A stretch of 64,000 nt of DNA from Phoenix dactylifera. Its lineage: Eukaryota; Streptophyta; Magnoliopsida; Arecales; Arecaceae. Shown in pieces: positions 12,443 to 25,189 of the stretch (the stretch's first letter is position 1; each line of letters begins with the position of its first letter). Location: the NCBI RefSeq assembly GCF_009389715.1, contig NC_052395.1, positions 21,428,493 through 21,492,492 on the forward strand, given 5' to 3'. The notes below the pieces were generated by a model that saw only the letters and a program-made list of their open reading frames with translations, made no database searches and was not told where the DNA came from. Both the position numbers and the translations under genes were made by a program.

Positions 12443-13093
12443 TGTTAAATTTTTAACCTAGAAAAAAGATTTAATTTTAAAAAATAAATATACCAACTTT
12501 ATTCCCTAAATTTTAGATGGTTTAAAAATTTTAAAATTCTTATCCTTTTCTTTAGATTCTTTTTTCAGAAGAGTTACGACTCTTCTGAAGAGAACATTGG
12601 TTTCAGTTTCATAGGGATGTGTTGTTTCTGAAATATCGCATCTTCGGAAATGCCACACTATATCGGTCACCGAACAGAGTCCATAAATAGGCTGTGGGTC
12701 CAATATTTTGGATTACTCCATCCCAATTGCTACTTCTTTGCTTCTTGAGACGAAACAGAAATTTTTTCTCTCTTTTTTTTTCTTTTCTCTTCTTCTATAC
12801 TTCTTTTGAGTTTTCTTTTTTATTTAGATATCTGAAGGAGTCGATTGGGTCAAGTCTTCCAATGATCGTGCCCATTAGAAAAGGATCGGGTTAAGCCAGG
12901 TTCTTGTACTTTGGGGACGATATTGCCGCAGACCTATACGTATGGGGCGAATTACATTTTTAGGGCAGTGTATCTAATACGCCTTGATCCAAACAAGCTC
13001 TTTTCAATCTTTTAATTTTATTCTAGTAGATTATTTTTTATAATATTTTATAAAATAAAGAAGTAGCAGTTTTCAGGTAAAATATTTCCAACA
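12443..13093 (+). repeat. Copia-1 3' LTR
   Basis: Begins TGTTAAATT and ends TCCAACA, followed by the ATTTG duplication at 13094-13098. It is the partner of 3746-4322. Confidence 0.85.
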
Positions 13094-13098
13094 ATTTG

Positions 13099-15460
13099 TA
13101 GAGTCCCTATTGTCAAGTATTTTAGTTATTCAAATGTCTGATTTGTATACATGAACTTCTAAATTATAACATTTCAATTTCCATCCCATATATAGCTAGT
13201 GGCATCTAATCCATCAACTTGCATTGAATCTGATAGGTGGTGTCATAAAAAAATAAAACTAATACCATAATCCTCGGCTTTTTCCCATCTATATTTATGA
13301 GATATAGACATCCTTAAGAAAAAAATGGTGAAAAAAAGGGAGAACTCTCAAGTAAACCATAATATATAATTAGATGAGAGTTATGACCGTATCGAGCGAT
13401 ATTGCTAGTTCTGGGTTCTGGTATTGATATTGGTTTAAATTAGCAACATGTGTCACATACCAATGGAATTAGCATGACTTATTTATCAACAAGTGAAAGT
13501 CATGCGTTTTGTTTTCTATGCTAAAAGCATCTATGTGGTCAACTTAAGTGCATGATGACACACCGCAATGTTCAATGTCTTAAACATTTCATAAGTTAAC
13601 ACTACAATAGTATAAAACAAATAGCCAACATGATGTGAGGTGGGGGAAGGGAGATGGAGAGGCAAAGAAAGAGAAAGGAGGCACAAGAGGACAAGGACAA
13701 AATCCAAAGAGTGGATGGCAGCAGGACCTGACGTCCTCTGAAGAAGACCAGAAGCGACCGGGGCGTCCGAAAGGTCAACACACTACTAATTGAGACGTTT
13801 GTCCGCTACCATTCACCGCCCACTACAAATATCAACTCAGATAGTTAGTGTAAAATTTAGCTTAAAATTTATGTTTATTACACTTTTATTCAATAATTTA
13901 TAAAATTTATACTTACATTCTGTTATATTAATAATATGAGTAAAATTATTTACATCATATGAAAAGTCGAAATTACTTTTAAATAAAAAGGAAGATATGT
14001 ATATTTTCTTATATTGTTGATTACTGTTATATCATTTAAAATTACTTTGATTTTTAAATTTTTTAATGTAGCATTTAGATCCCATTTAAAGCTAACGGTT
14101 TTGAATAACGTTATATTAAGTCATGGGTTAAAATGATGATAAAAACAAACCTCAGAAGAATAAACATAGATTTTTCAAATTATTACGTAAAAGTATAATT
14201 TACTTCTAATTTAGGAGGATTTTTGTAATTTATTCTAAAATTGTTAGTTTGTTAACTCCATGAACAACGATAGTAGAAAGTTCTAATAGGCGTCATGTTT
14301 TATTTTTTTGTTCTATTCTAGAAGAAATTTTGAGTTCCTAATTTTCCTATATATGGTTGAAACTGATACTAGGGGTTGCACTTTTGTAAAGTCATAGTTG
14401 CTTCATATATCTTCTGAGTTATAAATCCTGGAAACAAGAATTTGTTGATAATGCATATGCTTTAATTAAGATTAAATCACATTAAGTTATTGTTTAATGT
14501 TTCAAGAAGATGCCAATCTGTGACTAATTCCTATATAATGAGGCCCCACGCTACTGTTTTGCTTCTGAATTAACAAATTAGTTTGTAGATGAATTATGGC
14601 ATTTTATTGACAACTCACAATGTAAATTACTATAAGAAAGATCATATATTTTTCGATGGTTTTACATTAATGTCGTTGCCCCTCCTATTCTTGCAGCCTG
14701 AGCATTGAATTTTAGAATCTAGGAATAATTTGCCTTGCTTTTTTATTTTCAAACAACATAATTTTTTATTCTAAAATAAATCATTTCTTTTAGGAGATCT
14801 GAAAATTATGATAAATCATTAAACCCTGTTTTTTTTTCTGTTCATTTGGATATATCCGAAACTGCCAAACCAATGCATTTCCAGCACCATATTCATCTTG
14901 GATTTGGAAGTTAGTAGGTATTAGTGACTTAATCATGAGCTATGTTTACTATCCGAATATGGACAATGTAAAGCAAGAAAGATGTACTTTTTTTTATTAA
15001 AAAGGAATAGTTAAAAGTTCTATAAATTTAGGAAAAGAAATCAATCATGGAATTTATCATTCAACCATTGACTTTGGTGTTGTTTGGTTGGTATCGAGTT
15101 TTAGTATAACATAAATCCATAAAACCTGATTTTCTATAAAAAAAAAACTCATTTTTTCTAGTTTTCATTATTTGTCAATTTTACCAAAACATGTTTATAG
15201 AAAACAATCAAATAACTATTTTTCTAAAACTCATCTAGTTCATTTTAAGTTTTTTATACATCCATTTTTATAAAACTTGACAAACGAATAGCAAATCATG
15301 CATCACGTTGTTCCCACGATTGCCTATATTATTCATGCAAAACTACAAAAATATATAGTTAAGCAATTTATTTTGTGAGTAAATACACTAACCACTAGCT
15401 AACCCTCACATTTGGAAAGGAGCAGCAAGTAGCTAGCATTCAAGATTGTATTAAAATATC
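13099..15460. other. Gene-free AT-rich interval
   Basis: No coding exon or bounded element is recognised. A purine-rich patch occurs at 13635-13710. AT-rich sequence dominates 13850-15300. Confidence 0.55.
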
Positions 15461-15466
15461 TACGGT

Positions 15467-15596
15467 TGCCTCTCCTAATTCGCTGAAATCCATGCACAGA
15501 ACACAGGGAGGGAGAGCCCCTCGATGGCCACATGTTCCAAATAATATATATCCAGGGTTGACTCTCCTAATTCACTGAAATCCATGCACAGAAGAT
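15467..15596 (+). repeat. Short direct repeat pair
   Basis: A segment containing CTCTCCTAATTC and GAAATCCATGCACAGAA occurs at about 15471-15503 and again at about 15561-15593, differing by one base in the core (CGCTG versus CACTG). The period is about 90 bp, so this is a diverged local duplication. Confidence 0.75.
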
Positions 15597-15807
15597 ACGG
15601 TTTGATCTAAAGCGAGTTGACCAGACAAATACACATCTGGCATTTAGGTCGAACAAACGACAAAACATGAGTGAGGTTTTTCAAAGGAGGCATCCATGGA
15701 ACAATTGAAGCAAGATTTGACATCGAGAGGGGCGCAGAGAGAAAGGTGTCAAAAGGAGCCAGGATTATTTTGGTACGTGCGAACCACGTCAAACCAAATA
15801 AGAACGC

Positions 15808-15810
<3 letters not shown>

Positions 15811-15851
<41 letters not shown>
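15811..15851 (+). repeat. (GA)20 microsatellite
   Basis: An uninterrupted GA dinucleotide run. It abuts a GC-rich block (about 15853-16022, with CGCGCGCACGCC) that looks promoter-like in composition, although no coding exon can be tied to it. Confidence 0.95.
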
Positions 15852-15854
<3 letters not shown>

Positions 15855-16022
15855 CGCTTTCGGGTTTTGACTCCGGTGGGAGAAAGCAGGCCCGGGCCCA
15901 GGTAGGCGCCAAGCACGCGCGCACGCCGTGTGGGGCCCCTGTTGACCCACGACATCCCGGTCATAAGCATGACGCCAGCGAGGCCTCCCCCTCCTCGCTT
16001 CGCCTGGCGCCGCCTCGACCAC

Positions 16023-17965
16023 GGATGGGATTTTGTAATTTTAAATCTAGACTCATTCACAGAGAGACGGTAAAAAAGTAGGTAGTGCAAATATAATATA
16101 AAATATATATAAATAATAAAATATAGTGTGATAGTGGGAGGAGGTCCTGCGGCCATTCCCACTCATCCTGCTCCTAGTTTTCTTCTACCTGCATGGAAAT
16201 TACAAAAGACAGCCCTTTGAAGAATTGTATTGCCACAGGAATCATTGGATTTTAGTGATGCTAATCTTCTGATGACCAAATTGTCCCGATAGGAAAGTGG
16301 CTATGGTGTAGCAGTGTATCGTATGTGGAACAAGATACTAGTCAATCATAGTCCTCTTAGGCATATGCATCACTTGGGATGTCTCAAGCTTAGCTTGTAT
16401 TCTTGATCTTTAATCTTTAATTATTTCTATCTATCTATTTATATGTCCATCTATCAATTTGTGGATGTAATTATTTGTTCATTCATTCATTCATTCAGTG
16501 AAGTAGGCAACTTCTATATAACTATGAGTCTATGATAGAAATTCATGTGTTAAAATCCATGCATCGTGATTTAAGGTGGTATGCTGGTTTGCCTAGAGAG
16601 AAATACTTGGATCAGCTTGCATCTCAATACAGTCTACGTGGTGCTCTTGGATTGGAAAAAAAAAAATATTCTTGTTTTCTTGGCTAGAGAATTTGTACTA
16701 CTTCCCTTATAGTTTCAAACCTTTCTGTCGTTCAGCATAATCTAAATTATTTGATGGGTGAGCAAGATCTGTATTTTGGTTAACGACGGGTCGTCTTACC
16801 TACTTTTAGTTAAATTCAACCATGAGCGATGACTTTAGGACTTTGACTTGGATAGCAAATATGCCGATTGATTTTTGGCAAGCCAGCTTTTAGGCTCACA
16901 AGAGTTTGACTATGAATCTAACCAAGTTCAAGTAAATATGAAAAATTCCAGATTGCGCCCGCTAATGACGTCAACGCGTATCTAGCTACATATGAAGGAA
17001 TCTAGCATTTATTTTCAAACTCGTAAGCTTTTCATGATCCCCTAGAACGCAGATCATAAATGAGAAAGTGTGAAGCAATTGAACTCCATAAATGTTTCAC
17101 ATTTACAAATCAAGATGTATGTTATGCAGATCATAAAGATATTAACTGATAGTGCAGATTCTTTTCTTGAGAAAAAAAAAGAAGTGGTAATAGATTCAAC
17201 TCACCAATTTAAATTATATTATTTTCCAACAGAAAAACAAAATCAAACCAGTTCTTTTATCAATGATCTGATGTTTTGAATCCTGTAGTTAAGAATAAAT
17301 TGATGGGGTTTGTGTGGATGATCACATCTAGTTGCTTGTCGACAGAGTCCAATAATTGAATGATATAGATCATATTGTCTCCTTGTCAGGTGCAAACACT
17401 TTTTGATAGCCCAGTGAAGACACTGTTGTACCAAAGGTTAGTTCGAGAACCGGATGCTTCAAAAGGTTGGAACTTGGATATAGAATATACACTTGAAAAA
17501 CGTAGGTGGAATTTGATCACATTTTTTGAATAATCTTGTGGAGGGGCCTAAGCAAACTGACACATAAAAAGAAAATTGATAGTGGCTGCAGAATCTGGAA
17601 AGCAATGAGAACTAAAAGCTTTTTTTAAATCTGTATGATAGATGCTGAGTTTATAGGGATTATCATATTGAAAAGGATGAATAAGCATGTTCTTTGTACG
17701 TAGCCCTACAATCCTGACCTTGTGAATGATTGTAGGCATCTTTTTCAAGGGACAAACACAATTTTCTTGTGGATGATTGAGAACCTAACAAGTTAGTTAT
17801 CGTTGGAAATCAAATTGTTTACCCCTCTTGTTTGAGGTGCTGAAAACCCCAAGCCTACCTACAGCTTAGGTTCAAGGCATAAGCATACGTACATCGGTGG
17901 GCTCTGTTGGTAGCTTTTGCTTTCTCATGCATCATGCATGCAATCTTTGCTACTGGTAGGTTGAA
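16023..17965. other. Gene-free interval
   Basis: Only short frames without motifs. A TTCA tetranucleotide run lies at about 16478-16495. I see no bounded transposon. Confidence 0.55.
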
Positions 17966-17969
17966 AAAT

Positions 17970-18105
17970 GCACACCAATACGGTCGTGCACCACACCAAT
18001 CACTACGTCTCCTCCATGTGGGCTAATCACCAGAACGAATGTATGATGAATGGGCATGCATAGAGGATATGTTGTGATTGGCATGGTGCATGCGGTGTAT
18101 GGTAT
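17970..18105. repeat. Imperfect foldback (inverted repeat)
   Basis: The left arm at about 17972-18007 (around GTGCACCACACCAATCACT) pairs with the right arm at about 18070-18105 (around GTGATTGGCATGGTGCATG) with roughly three quarters of positions matched by eye. The loop is about 62 bp. It could be a decayed MITE-like foldback; I cannot define target duplications. Confidence 0.5.
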
Positions 18106-20880
18106 AATTTCTCGTTAACTTGCCATTCACGGCCATAAAGATGTACCCATCTTGTTTGGGTAGGCCATCTTAACTAGTTAGTTATGGAAGCTAGATTGAA
18201 TTCCTCGGAAAATAGCCTTAGAGCTATTACATTTTAGGATGCACAAACGTGCACTTGCCAAGGATTCTAGTATGCATCCAAAAGTAGCAAACACTTCTTG
18301 CAGTCTAGTCGTGAAATTTGATTTCAAGGTTAATCCTATCTAAATAGAGAAGGGTCTCATAAAATTTGACTAGGCACTTTGTAAAATCAGGTCTCGGGCT
18401 TGTTTTTGTGGTTGCACCTTTTGCTTAGCAATTAGAAGATTTATGATCAAGTATCTTATAGTGCTTTCCCAAGTTTTTATGGTCACAACAACAATAATTA
18501 TAACATCATTGCATTAGTTTTTTAAAAATACAACTTACATGAATTTGTTCAGCATTGGCAGATCATCATGTTATGAGCAATGTCAACTATCTATTACTGG
18601 TGAATTCGGGTATCTATCAACATTAAATTTCATCGGATCCAGGTGCAATTTGCTTAAATCATATGAATCTTCCACACCCTTTCTAATTCAAATATTCTAC
18701 CTTAAATGTGGCACAAAAACTCTAATATGATGTGCAATAGTTCGTATCTTGTCATGCAAATAAATCGATCAGTAGATGCCCAACTGCTCCAGTTCATTGC
18801 CTATTGATAAAAATCACATCAAGCCGAAGATACATGCATTTTAGGAGCCCTAATTGACCAAGGGTCCACCAAGAGACGCGTCCATGAGAATGTTAGGAGA
18901 AACAGAGCAGCTCGATGTTGGTTGCTAGCATTCGTCTCATCCTAATTGAAGGAAGACAAATTGAATGAACGGTCCAGATCTATCCATCTATCATGTACCC
19001 CTAGACTAATACAAGACATTTGTGGGCTCCTAAGACTACCGACACAAGATATCCCAGTGGCACTACCGTAATTTCAGTTGAAAAACGAGGGACCCGGATG
19101 TCAAAGAAATGAGGAGACGTGGGAGGGTATTTCAGTCATTTCGAAAATAAGACAGCAGTGAAGAAAACTTATAAAAACTTATAAAATGTATATATTTAAT
19201 AAGAGAAGAAAAAAAAATTTCCCCCTCGTCGACTCATCGAGCGGGGAAGCCGGGGAAAATTTCCACCGTCTGCGCTGACGTGGCATTCCGAAGAGTTGCA
19301 TATATGGAAGTTTTCTGCTGTGGTCAACAAGTCGGAGGAGCACCGGAATTTTGGTATGAATGGTTATTGCTATATATGTTGTAACAAAAATGTTCTTTAA
19401 TTTAGTCAAAATTCTTTTATAATTTTTAGCCTTTTTATTCTATTTAGGGACATGCAAGGTGCTCATTGAACTCGTTTATGGAAACAGAAACCACACGACC
19501 TAGCAAGAAAGAATTAGATCTTCCAAGTATAGCTAAACGAGTTTCATGCTTTTTATCCAAAACTTGGGTCTAGAAAGCGATGCTCTTCTTGGAGTTTTTT
19601 TTTTTTTTTTTTAAATCTTGTTGTGTAGTTTCCAAGCAAAACTCTCATTGAAATGATTCCTGATTATCAAATAATTTATGAGTTTTTAAATAATTTATAT
19701 TATCGATCTATTTATAAAAATGAGTCACACATCACCGATTCCACTTATAACAACTTTGTTGAAAATGTAATGACTGATAATTTTATACAGAATTTACTTT
19801 TTCTAAAGTTTTTTCTTTAAACTTCTAATACATTCTCTATAAATTTTTTCCGATATGGTAAGAACAACTGATTTTTCGAAGAAGAAGTGCTTTTTTCTTG
19901 TCTTTTCAGCTAAATCAAATAAAAAATATAATTATCAATGAATGTTATAATCAGAATTTAACAATTAACTATTTGTGTGGAATTCATTAGCAATGGAGCC
20001 TTGACTTGTATGTTAAGCATCATTAGCAAAAAAAATTATAATTGACATGCGTATTTATAGAATTATTTTTTATGTAGAATGTCTCTCCTATGCTTCTTTT
20101 GCTATTTTTTTCTGCTAGATTTCTTCTTTGATATAGAAATCATTTATGATTCATTAGCGTATTCTCAACAATCTTTAAGTATATAGAGGTGCAACGCCTT
20201 TCTAGATTATATCTGCCTTTTGCAATATATAGTTTTTTTGGATCACAGAAATGAAATTTTAAGAAGGCATCAAATCAAATAGCTTGGATTGTTTAATGAC
20301 ATAATTTTCTAACAAAAATATTAAGACATGCGAATACCTGTTCGAGTAAATAGCTACTGCAAAATGTGAAAGACGTGATAAAAAATGAAAGATGCCAATT
20401 ATAGAAGCTTCAAATTACAGCATGATGCCATTGGAGAAGATCTTTTAACACTCATTAATCTTCTTTCCCGTCAGGTTTGTATGTGAATGGAAGTTTTCAT
20501 GATTAACACAGAAAGTCCTTTTGGATGCCAACATCAATACACATGTGCTTTTGGATGACAAGATAAGAATATTCATTTAAAACAATAAAGCTAAAACTCT
20601 TAATTCTAAAGAAAAAAGAATGAGAGAATCCACAAGCTAAACAGTGGATCCAAGATTTTCCTTTGGGCATCTTATATCACGCCTTAGCAGACGTTTTTTC
20701 TACTTATTTCCCTCGCATGAAATTAGAGTATTCCATTTTTTTAAAAAGAGAAAAAATGAAATAATAACCAAGTAGTGAACGGGCAAAAAAAAAATGTAAG
20801 CCTACCGTCTCCTCACCGTTCCCTTCTATTGGTCAAACGCTTCCCAACCCTGCCCAAACCTGGATAGCCCCCAAGGGGGT
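18106..20880. other. Gene-free interval upstream of the bHLH gene
   Basis: No coding exon is recognised. The last few hundred bases are the distal promoter of the bHLH gene. A T-run lies at about 19595-19612. No bounded mobile element is visible. Confidence 0.5.
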
Positions 20881-20888
20881 TATATAAA
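20881..20888 (+). promoter_or_regulatory. TATA box of the bHLH gene
   Basis: TATATAAA lies about 150 bp upstream of the chosen ATG. It is followed by a CT/GA-rich leader typical of plant 5' UTRs. Transcription would be expected to start about 30 bp downstream. Confidence 0.7.
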
Positions 20889-21001
20889 GCGAGCTCCCAG
20901 TTCCCCCGTCCTTTCCATTCCGTCAGAAGCCAAAGCTCCAAGTTAACATACCAAGCCAACGGAAGAGAATAGAAGAGCGGAGAAGAGAACAGAAGACACA
21001 C

Positions 21002-21035
21002 AGAGAGAGAGAGCGAGCGAGAGAGAGAGAGAGAC
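21002..21035 (+). repeat. GA-rich microsatellite in the bHLH 5' leader
   Basis: A nearly pure AG/GA run with two GCGA interruptions, ending three bases before the ATG at 21039. In plants such GAGA tracts in leaders can recruit BBR/BPC proteins; that role here is an inference. Confidence 0.85.
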
Positions 21036-21038
21036 ACC

Positions 21039-23094
21039 ATGGCAGATGAGTTCCAGTCAGGGATATGCAGTGGTGGGAGCTGGTGGAACCTTGCAAGAAG
21101 CGATGGCTTCGACGGCCAGGCCTCGGTCTCGGGTTCAGCTGCGATCCCCGACATGGGTGGTGGGGGCTTCAGCTGGGCAACTGCCGAGCTGGCGGAACCC
21201 AAGGCCCGATCCGGTGAAGAGTCGGTCGGCTCCGTCTCCGGTAGCTCTGTCAGTTTCCAAGACACCCACATGCTCCCGCCCTCCGACGTCGGCCCCTCCG
21301 TGATTGATTCTACCTTGCAAATGCCCGGTTTCAGCCTCTCAACTCCGTCGATTGATTGGACACAAGCCCTACTGTTAGTGCTTCTTCTTCTTCTTCTTCT
21401 CGTTCTTCTTGTTATAAGTTCTCTTATATTTACTCTCCACTCGATGCAAATAGAACCTTTTGATTCATTTAATTATGCAATATAAATTGATGCAGTAGGA
21501 GTAGTGGAAGAGCTGAGACCAGTTTTCATGCCGTGCTCCAAGAGGATCTAAGCTCAAGGCCTTATTTTCGGCAAGACCCATCGATGGAATCCAATCAAGT
21601 CCATGCAGTTACCGAAGATCCCTCGACAAACTTATTCAAGGACATGAATCAATCTTACTTATTAGAGCAGCAACATCTTGGCTCCGGTGAAGAGTCCAGT
21701 GTTGCCGGTGTTAGTAGCTACCCCCTTGTTCCGGCCTCCTATGGATGTTCTTCTATGATGCTACAAGGCCTGCTCGAGCCTGATGCCAAACCGCAACAGT
21801 CCATTTATGACAACCGGTTGGTGAATTACCAATCTCCGATGATGGGATATCGTGGCAGCTCGAGCGAGCCCTTGCAACACTCATGGGCTAAATTCCCTCA
21901 GTTCCTAAAGTCTTCGCCTCCAAAGCAGCAGCCCGGTAATCAGTTGCAGTTCTCCAACAACACTCCCTTTTGGAATGCCTCCGCTGCCTCCATGAGTGAA
22001 GTGAGAACGGGGTTTCCCCACCCGATGCCTCCCCAATTTGTCTCGCAGGCTTTTGAGCAGAAGCCCACTTGCAGTAACCTCGCCGCGAAGGTGAATATCA
22101 TAGCTATGCTGATGTAGTTCGAGTTATTTTCTTCTTGATATTTAGGGTTTTTGTTTTGGGAGCTCATTGGGATCTTCTTCTGCAATATATTTTGGAACCT
22201 TTTAGTCAATTTCGGAACGAGTTCGAGATTCCAGTTCCTCTGCGACGAAGAAAAGCGGCAGCAACGAGTCCGCATTCAAAAGGCCTAAAATCGAGACTCC
22301 GTCGCCATTACCAACCTTTAAGGTACGGAGGGCAATCCGATCAAGATCTTAATCAATGGCAGTTGGATCTTTTCCTTTTCCTCTCTCTTTAAACATGTAT
22401 GATAGCTTTTAGATTTCATGTTCGTAGGTCAGGAAAGAGAAATTAGGGGACAGAATCACTGCACTCCAGCAGCTTGTTTCACCTTTTGGAAAGGTATGAT
22501 TTTTCGATCACTCTTTTCTTAAAGACTATGCCTAAAAATGTTTTTCTTCGAGTATTCATAAAAGCATTGCTCCTCGCTTTACAACTGAATCGTTTCATAA
22601 TTCTTTTCAGACCGACACCGCATCGGTTCTCCACGAGGCCATCGACTACATTAAGTTCCTTCACGATCAAGTTGGTGTAAGTCTCTTCCCCAATACCTTC
22701 TCGTTCGGATATGTCTATCGCACCAATTACGCTCGTTCACTTATTAACATGGTTTACTTCTCTCAAATCAATGTTAACATCGGTTACAAATTTCAGGTAT
22801 TAAGCAGTCAATACTTAAAGAATGGGCATCCCATGCAACACCAGCAGGTACTAAAATCTCTTAGGTTTTGTTAAATGATTTAGTTGGATTCCCGTCTTGT
22901 CTACCGGTGATTGCATACTAATATTGTTGCATTGATTTGTTAAGGGCTCGGACAAGTCACAGGATGGTGAGGGACCGAAGCAAGACCTTAGAAGCCGAGG
23001 GCTGTGCCTGGTTCCAATCTCGAGCACGTACCCAGTGGCCAGTGAGACCACAGCTGACTTCTGGCATCCTCCTTTTGGAGGAACCTTCAGGTAG
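21039..23094 (+). CDS. bHLH transcription factor, bHLH112/123/68-like (seven coding exons)
   Basis: Exons by GT-AG sites and family conservation: 21039-21373, 21496-22090, 22206-22322, 22428-22493, 22611-22676, 22797-22847 and 22945-23094. All junctions keep frame and give 459 residues. The N-terminus MADEFQSGICSGGSWWN is the signature start of the bHLH112/123/68 group. Conserved blocks follow: DWTQALL and FHAVLQEDLSSRPYF (exons 1-2), KRPKIETPSPLPTFK (exon 3), helix 1 with KEKLGDRITALQQLVSPFGK (exon 4), helix 2 with TDTASVLHEAIDYIKFLHDQV (exon 5), and the C-terminal GLCLVPIS and DFWHPPFGGTFR (exon 7). The basic region is proline-containing and lacks the usual His-Glu-Arg triad, a family trait. 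It should act in the nucleus as a dimer. No lesion is seen. Family identity is secure; the exact orthologue is not. Confidence 0.94.
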
Positions 23095-23737
23095 AGAGAA
23101 GCTAGGGTTCCGAGGAAGGGCGAAAACCACTCTAAAATCAGAATGTTGTCAAGCGAAAGCAAGGTAGGAAATGGTAGATTAGGAGAGAAGGGAAAAGAAA
23201 ACACAAGTCATTTAGTACTCTGGGGAGAAAAGCAAAATCCCAGTAAAGGTAAAGATAAGCAAAGGGAAAGGCAGGGACCCTTCAAAGACAGGCTAAGTTT
23301 GGGACGGCTACAAGGTGAATGATGTGAGGCTGGCCATGGAGTAGAGGACTTCGGAGGGAATAATCATAAGTGTATTGTATTAAGAGGTGTCCAGGCCTCG
23401 GGAATGGGAACAGGTGCTAAATTTGGCAGGTTTTTATGAATTGGTTTAGGTGGGGGCTTCATGTAATTAGTTGCTGAATTTAGCAGAAGGTCATGGGGAG
23501 GAAGGTGAAGAAGGGAAAGGAAGGTGGGTCCTGTTCCTGTTTCATGCGTGTACAAGGCCTGGCACCACCTCTTCTTTTTATTTTTTCTTCTCAGAAGAAA
23601 ATCAATAATAATAAGGAATAATTGAGTTCAGGGATATGGGCAAGTGTGCGGTCTTGTTTGCGGATCTTACTTTTAAATTTATTTATATGGTCTGAATGTG
23701 TTAGTGGAAGTCAGACGGTGGCCCACTCGAGACTCCT

Positions 23738-23784
<47 letters not shown>

Positions 23785-25178
23785 AGGGGTGTTCGATAAT
23801 TTAGTAAGGTGGGGTTGCCTCTATGCCTTTTTTAGGATCATCACATTCACGGGCGTTGATTGGAAGAAGCATTAGGCCCATCCTTCATTCTGTTTGAAAT
23901 TTTCTTATTTGGATAGGACTGCGAGCAGTTGCACAACATAGGAGGAGAAGATAGTCCTTTCAAATTCTATCTGAAATCGTCCCAACATGAATTATGTTAT
24001 ATTTATGGTTAGAGTTCAGTAATTGACATAAAAAGAGAACTTAATGCAATTTTAATAGTTTTTTTTTTTTTTAACATCGGTGCTCACACTGATCTTGCAT
24101 GAGTACAGCCAGCTACATCATTAACAATATTTTAATGACCGATCAAAATGATGTACAAACCTAAATTTTAGTTTAAGACCTTTTCTGTCATTTTCTTTTT
24201 AATTTTTAGGAATCTATAGCAGTAGGAGATATCTGCGAACCTCGAAGTTTCATTTAAATTGGAGGAATAAAGCCTTAACCTCGAGTCACATATCTTGGGA
24301 ACATGTATGCATGCACTTGGCACTCCCACAAGCTTACTATAAATAGAGAAAGATAATGCTTGGTCTAACATGCACTACTTGAAGGACTGGGGTGTGAGGG
24401 ATGTGGGTTTGTCGCTGTCCAACTTGCAGTATGTTTTTTTCTCTCTTTTTTTGGCTCTCTTAGCTCTTATCTGATGCTGTGCTGCAGCAAGTTATGATGA
24501 CACTCAACAGTTTTGAGTGGCTGAAGAACTTCAGATGGATGTACCGAAAAAGAAGTCGAGACCGTGAAGCTTTATCATTGTTACTGTTCTGAATGATGTC
24601 GGGATTTTAATTTAATTTGGCGATATGCGTTTTTGCCCTTGAGAAATGATTTCTTTTTGAGGAGAAAGACTAGATGCATTTGCATTTACTTTTTGATTGT
24701 GAAATGGAGAAACTTCAGGCCTCCATTGAACTCAGGTAGCTTAGGAAAATAGATTGGGATTTCACCTTGGAGAGAGAAAGTGTACGGCTGCTTTGCGCGA
24801 TAGAAAGTTGTCCCTATGTGAGGAGCATGTGCTTCTCAAGTTTCGATGTTGGTTATTCGTCAAATCTATATGACTTGAATTATGGCTCATCAATGTGTTT
24901 TTGTTCAAAATGGATGCTTTCAGGAGGTTGTTTCTTCTGAAAAGCATGTGTGCATACTTTCTAGTGGAAACTCAAGGTAACCTACAATTGTCTTTAGAGT
25001 CACCATGGGGTATAACTCTAGTACAGAAATCATAACGGGTATGAACGTTATCTTGGGTAATGCTATTTGCCCAACTTGTTATATTCACGTTTCAAGATTT
25101 AATTCTTAATAATCAGGAAATAATTTGTTGGAGATTTCCTAATCCCATTGGGTCCGATAGGACCCATTTTGAATTTTC
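23095..25178. other. Downstream region of the bHLH gene
   Basis: It holds the 3' UTR (end not determined) and intergenic DNA. A (CT)20 microsatellite lies at 23743-23782. I found no additional exon that I could support. Confidence 0.5.
23743..23782 (+). repeat. (CT)20 microsatellite
   Basis: An uninterrupted CT run about 650 bp downstream of the bHLH stop codon. Confidence 0.95.
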
Positions 25179-25189
25179 AATTATACCAA

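Larger units (their letters stand above)
3746..13093 (+). mobile_element. Copia-1: decayed full-structure Ty1/Copia retrotransposon, nested by Gypsy-1
   Basis: The 5' LTR is about 3746-4322 and the 3' LTR about 12443-13093. Both begin TGTT and end AACA, and they align over most of their length, for example at GAGACGAAACAGAAA and GGGGCGAAT. Flanking ATTTG is repeated exactly at 3741-3745 and 13094-13098, a perfect 5-bp target-site duplication that fixes the boundaries. The internal region encodes gag, protease, integrase, RT and RNase H in Copia order, with many stops. A Gypsy element of about 3.1 kb sits inside the 3' non-coding part. The LTRs differ by many substitutions and an insertion, so the copy is old. 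Confidence 0.9.

Noticed and set aside
22135..22392. Open frame covering the third exon of the bHLH gene in another frame
   Set aside because: It is a shadow; the exon read from 22206 in phase gives the conserved ERVRDSSSATKK and KRPKIETPSPLP blocks.
24370..24545. Possible extra exon downstream of the bHLH gene
   Set aside because: The gene already ends with the conserved family C-terminus at 23094, and this block has no family match.
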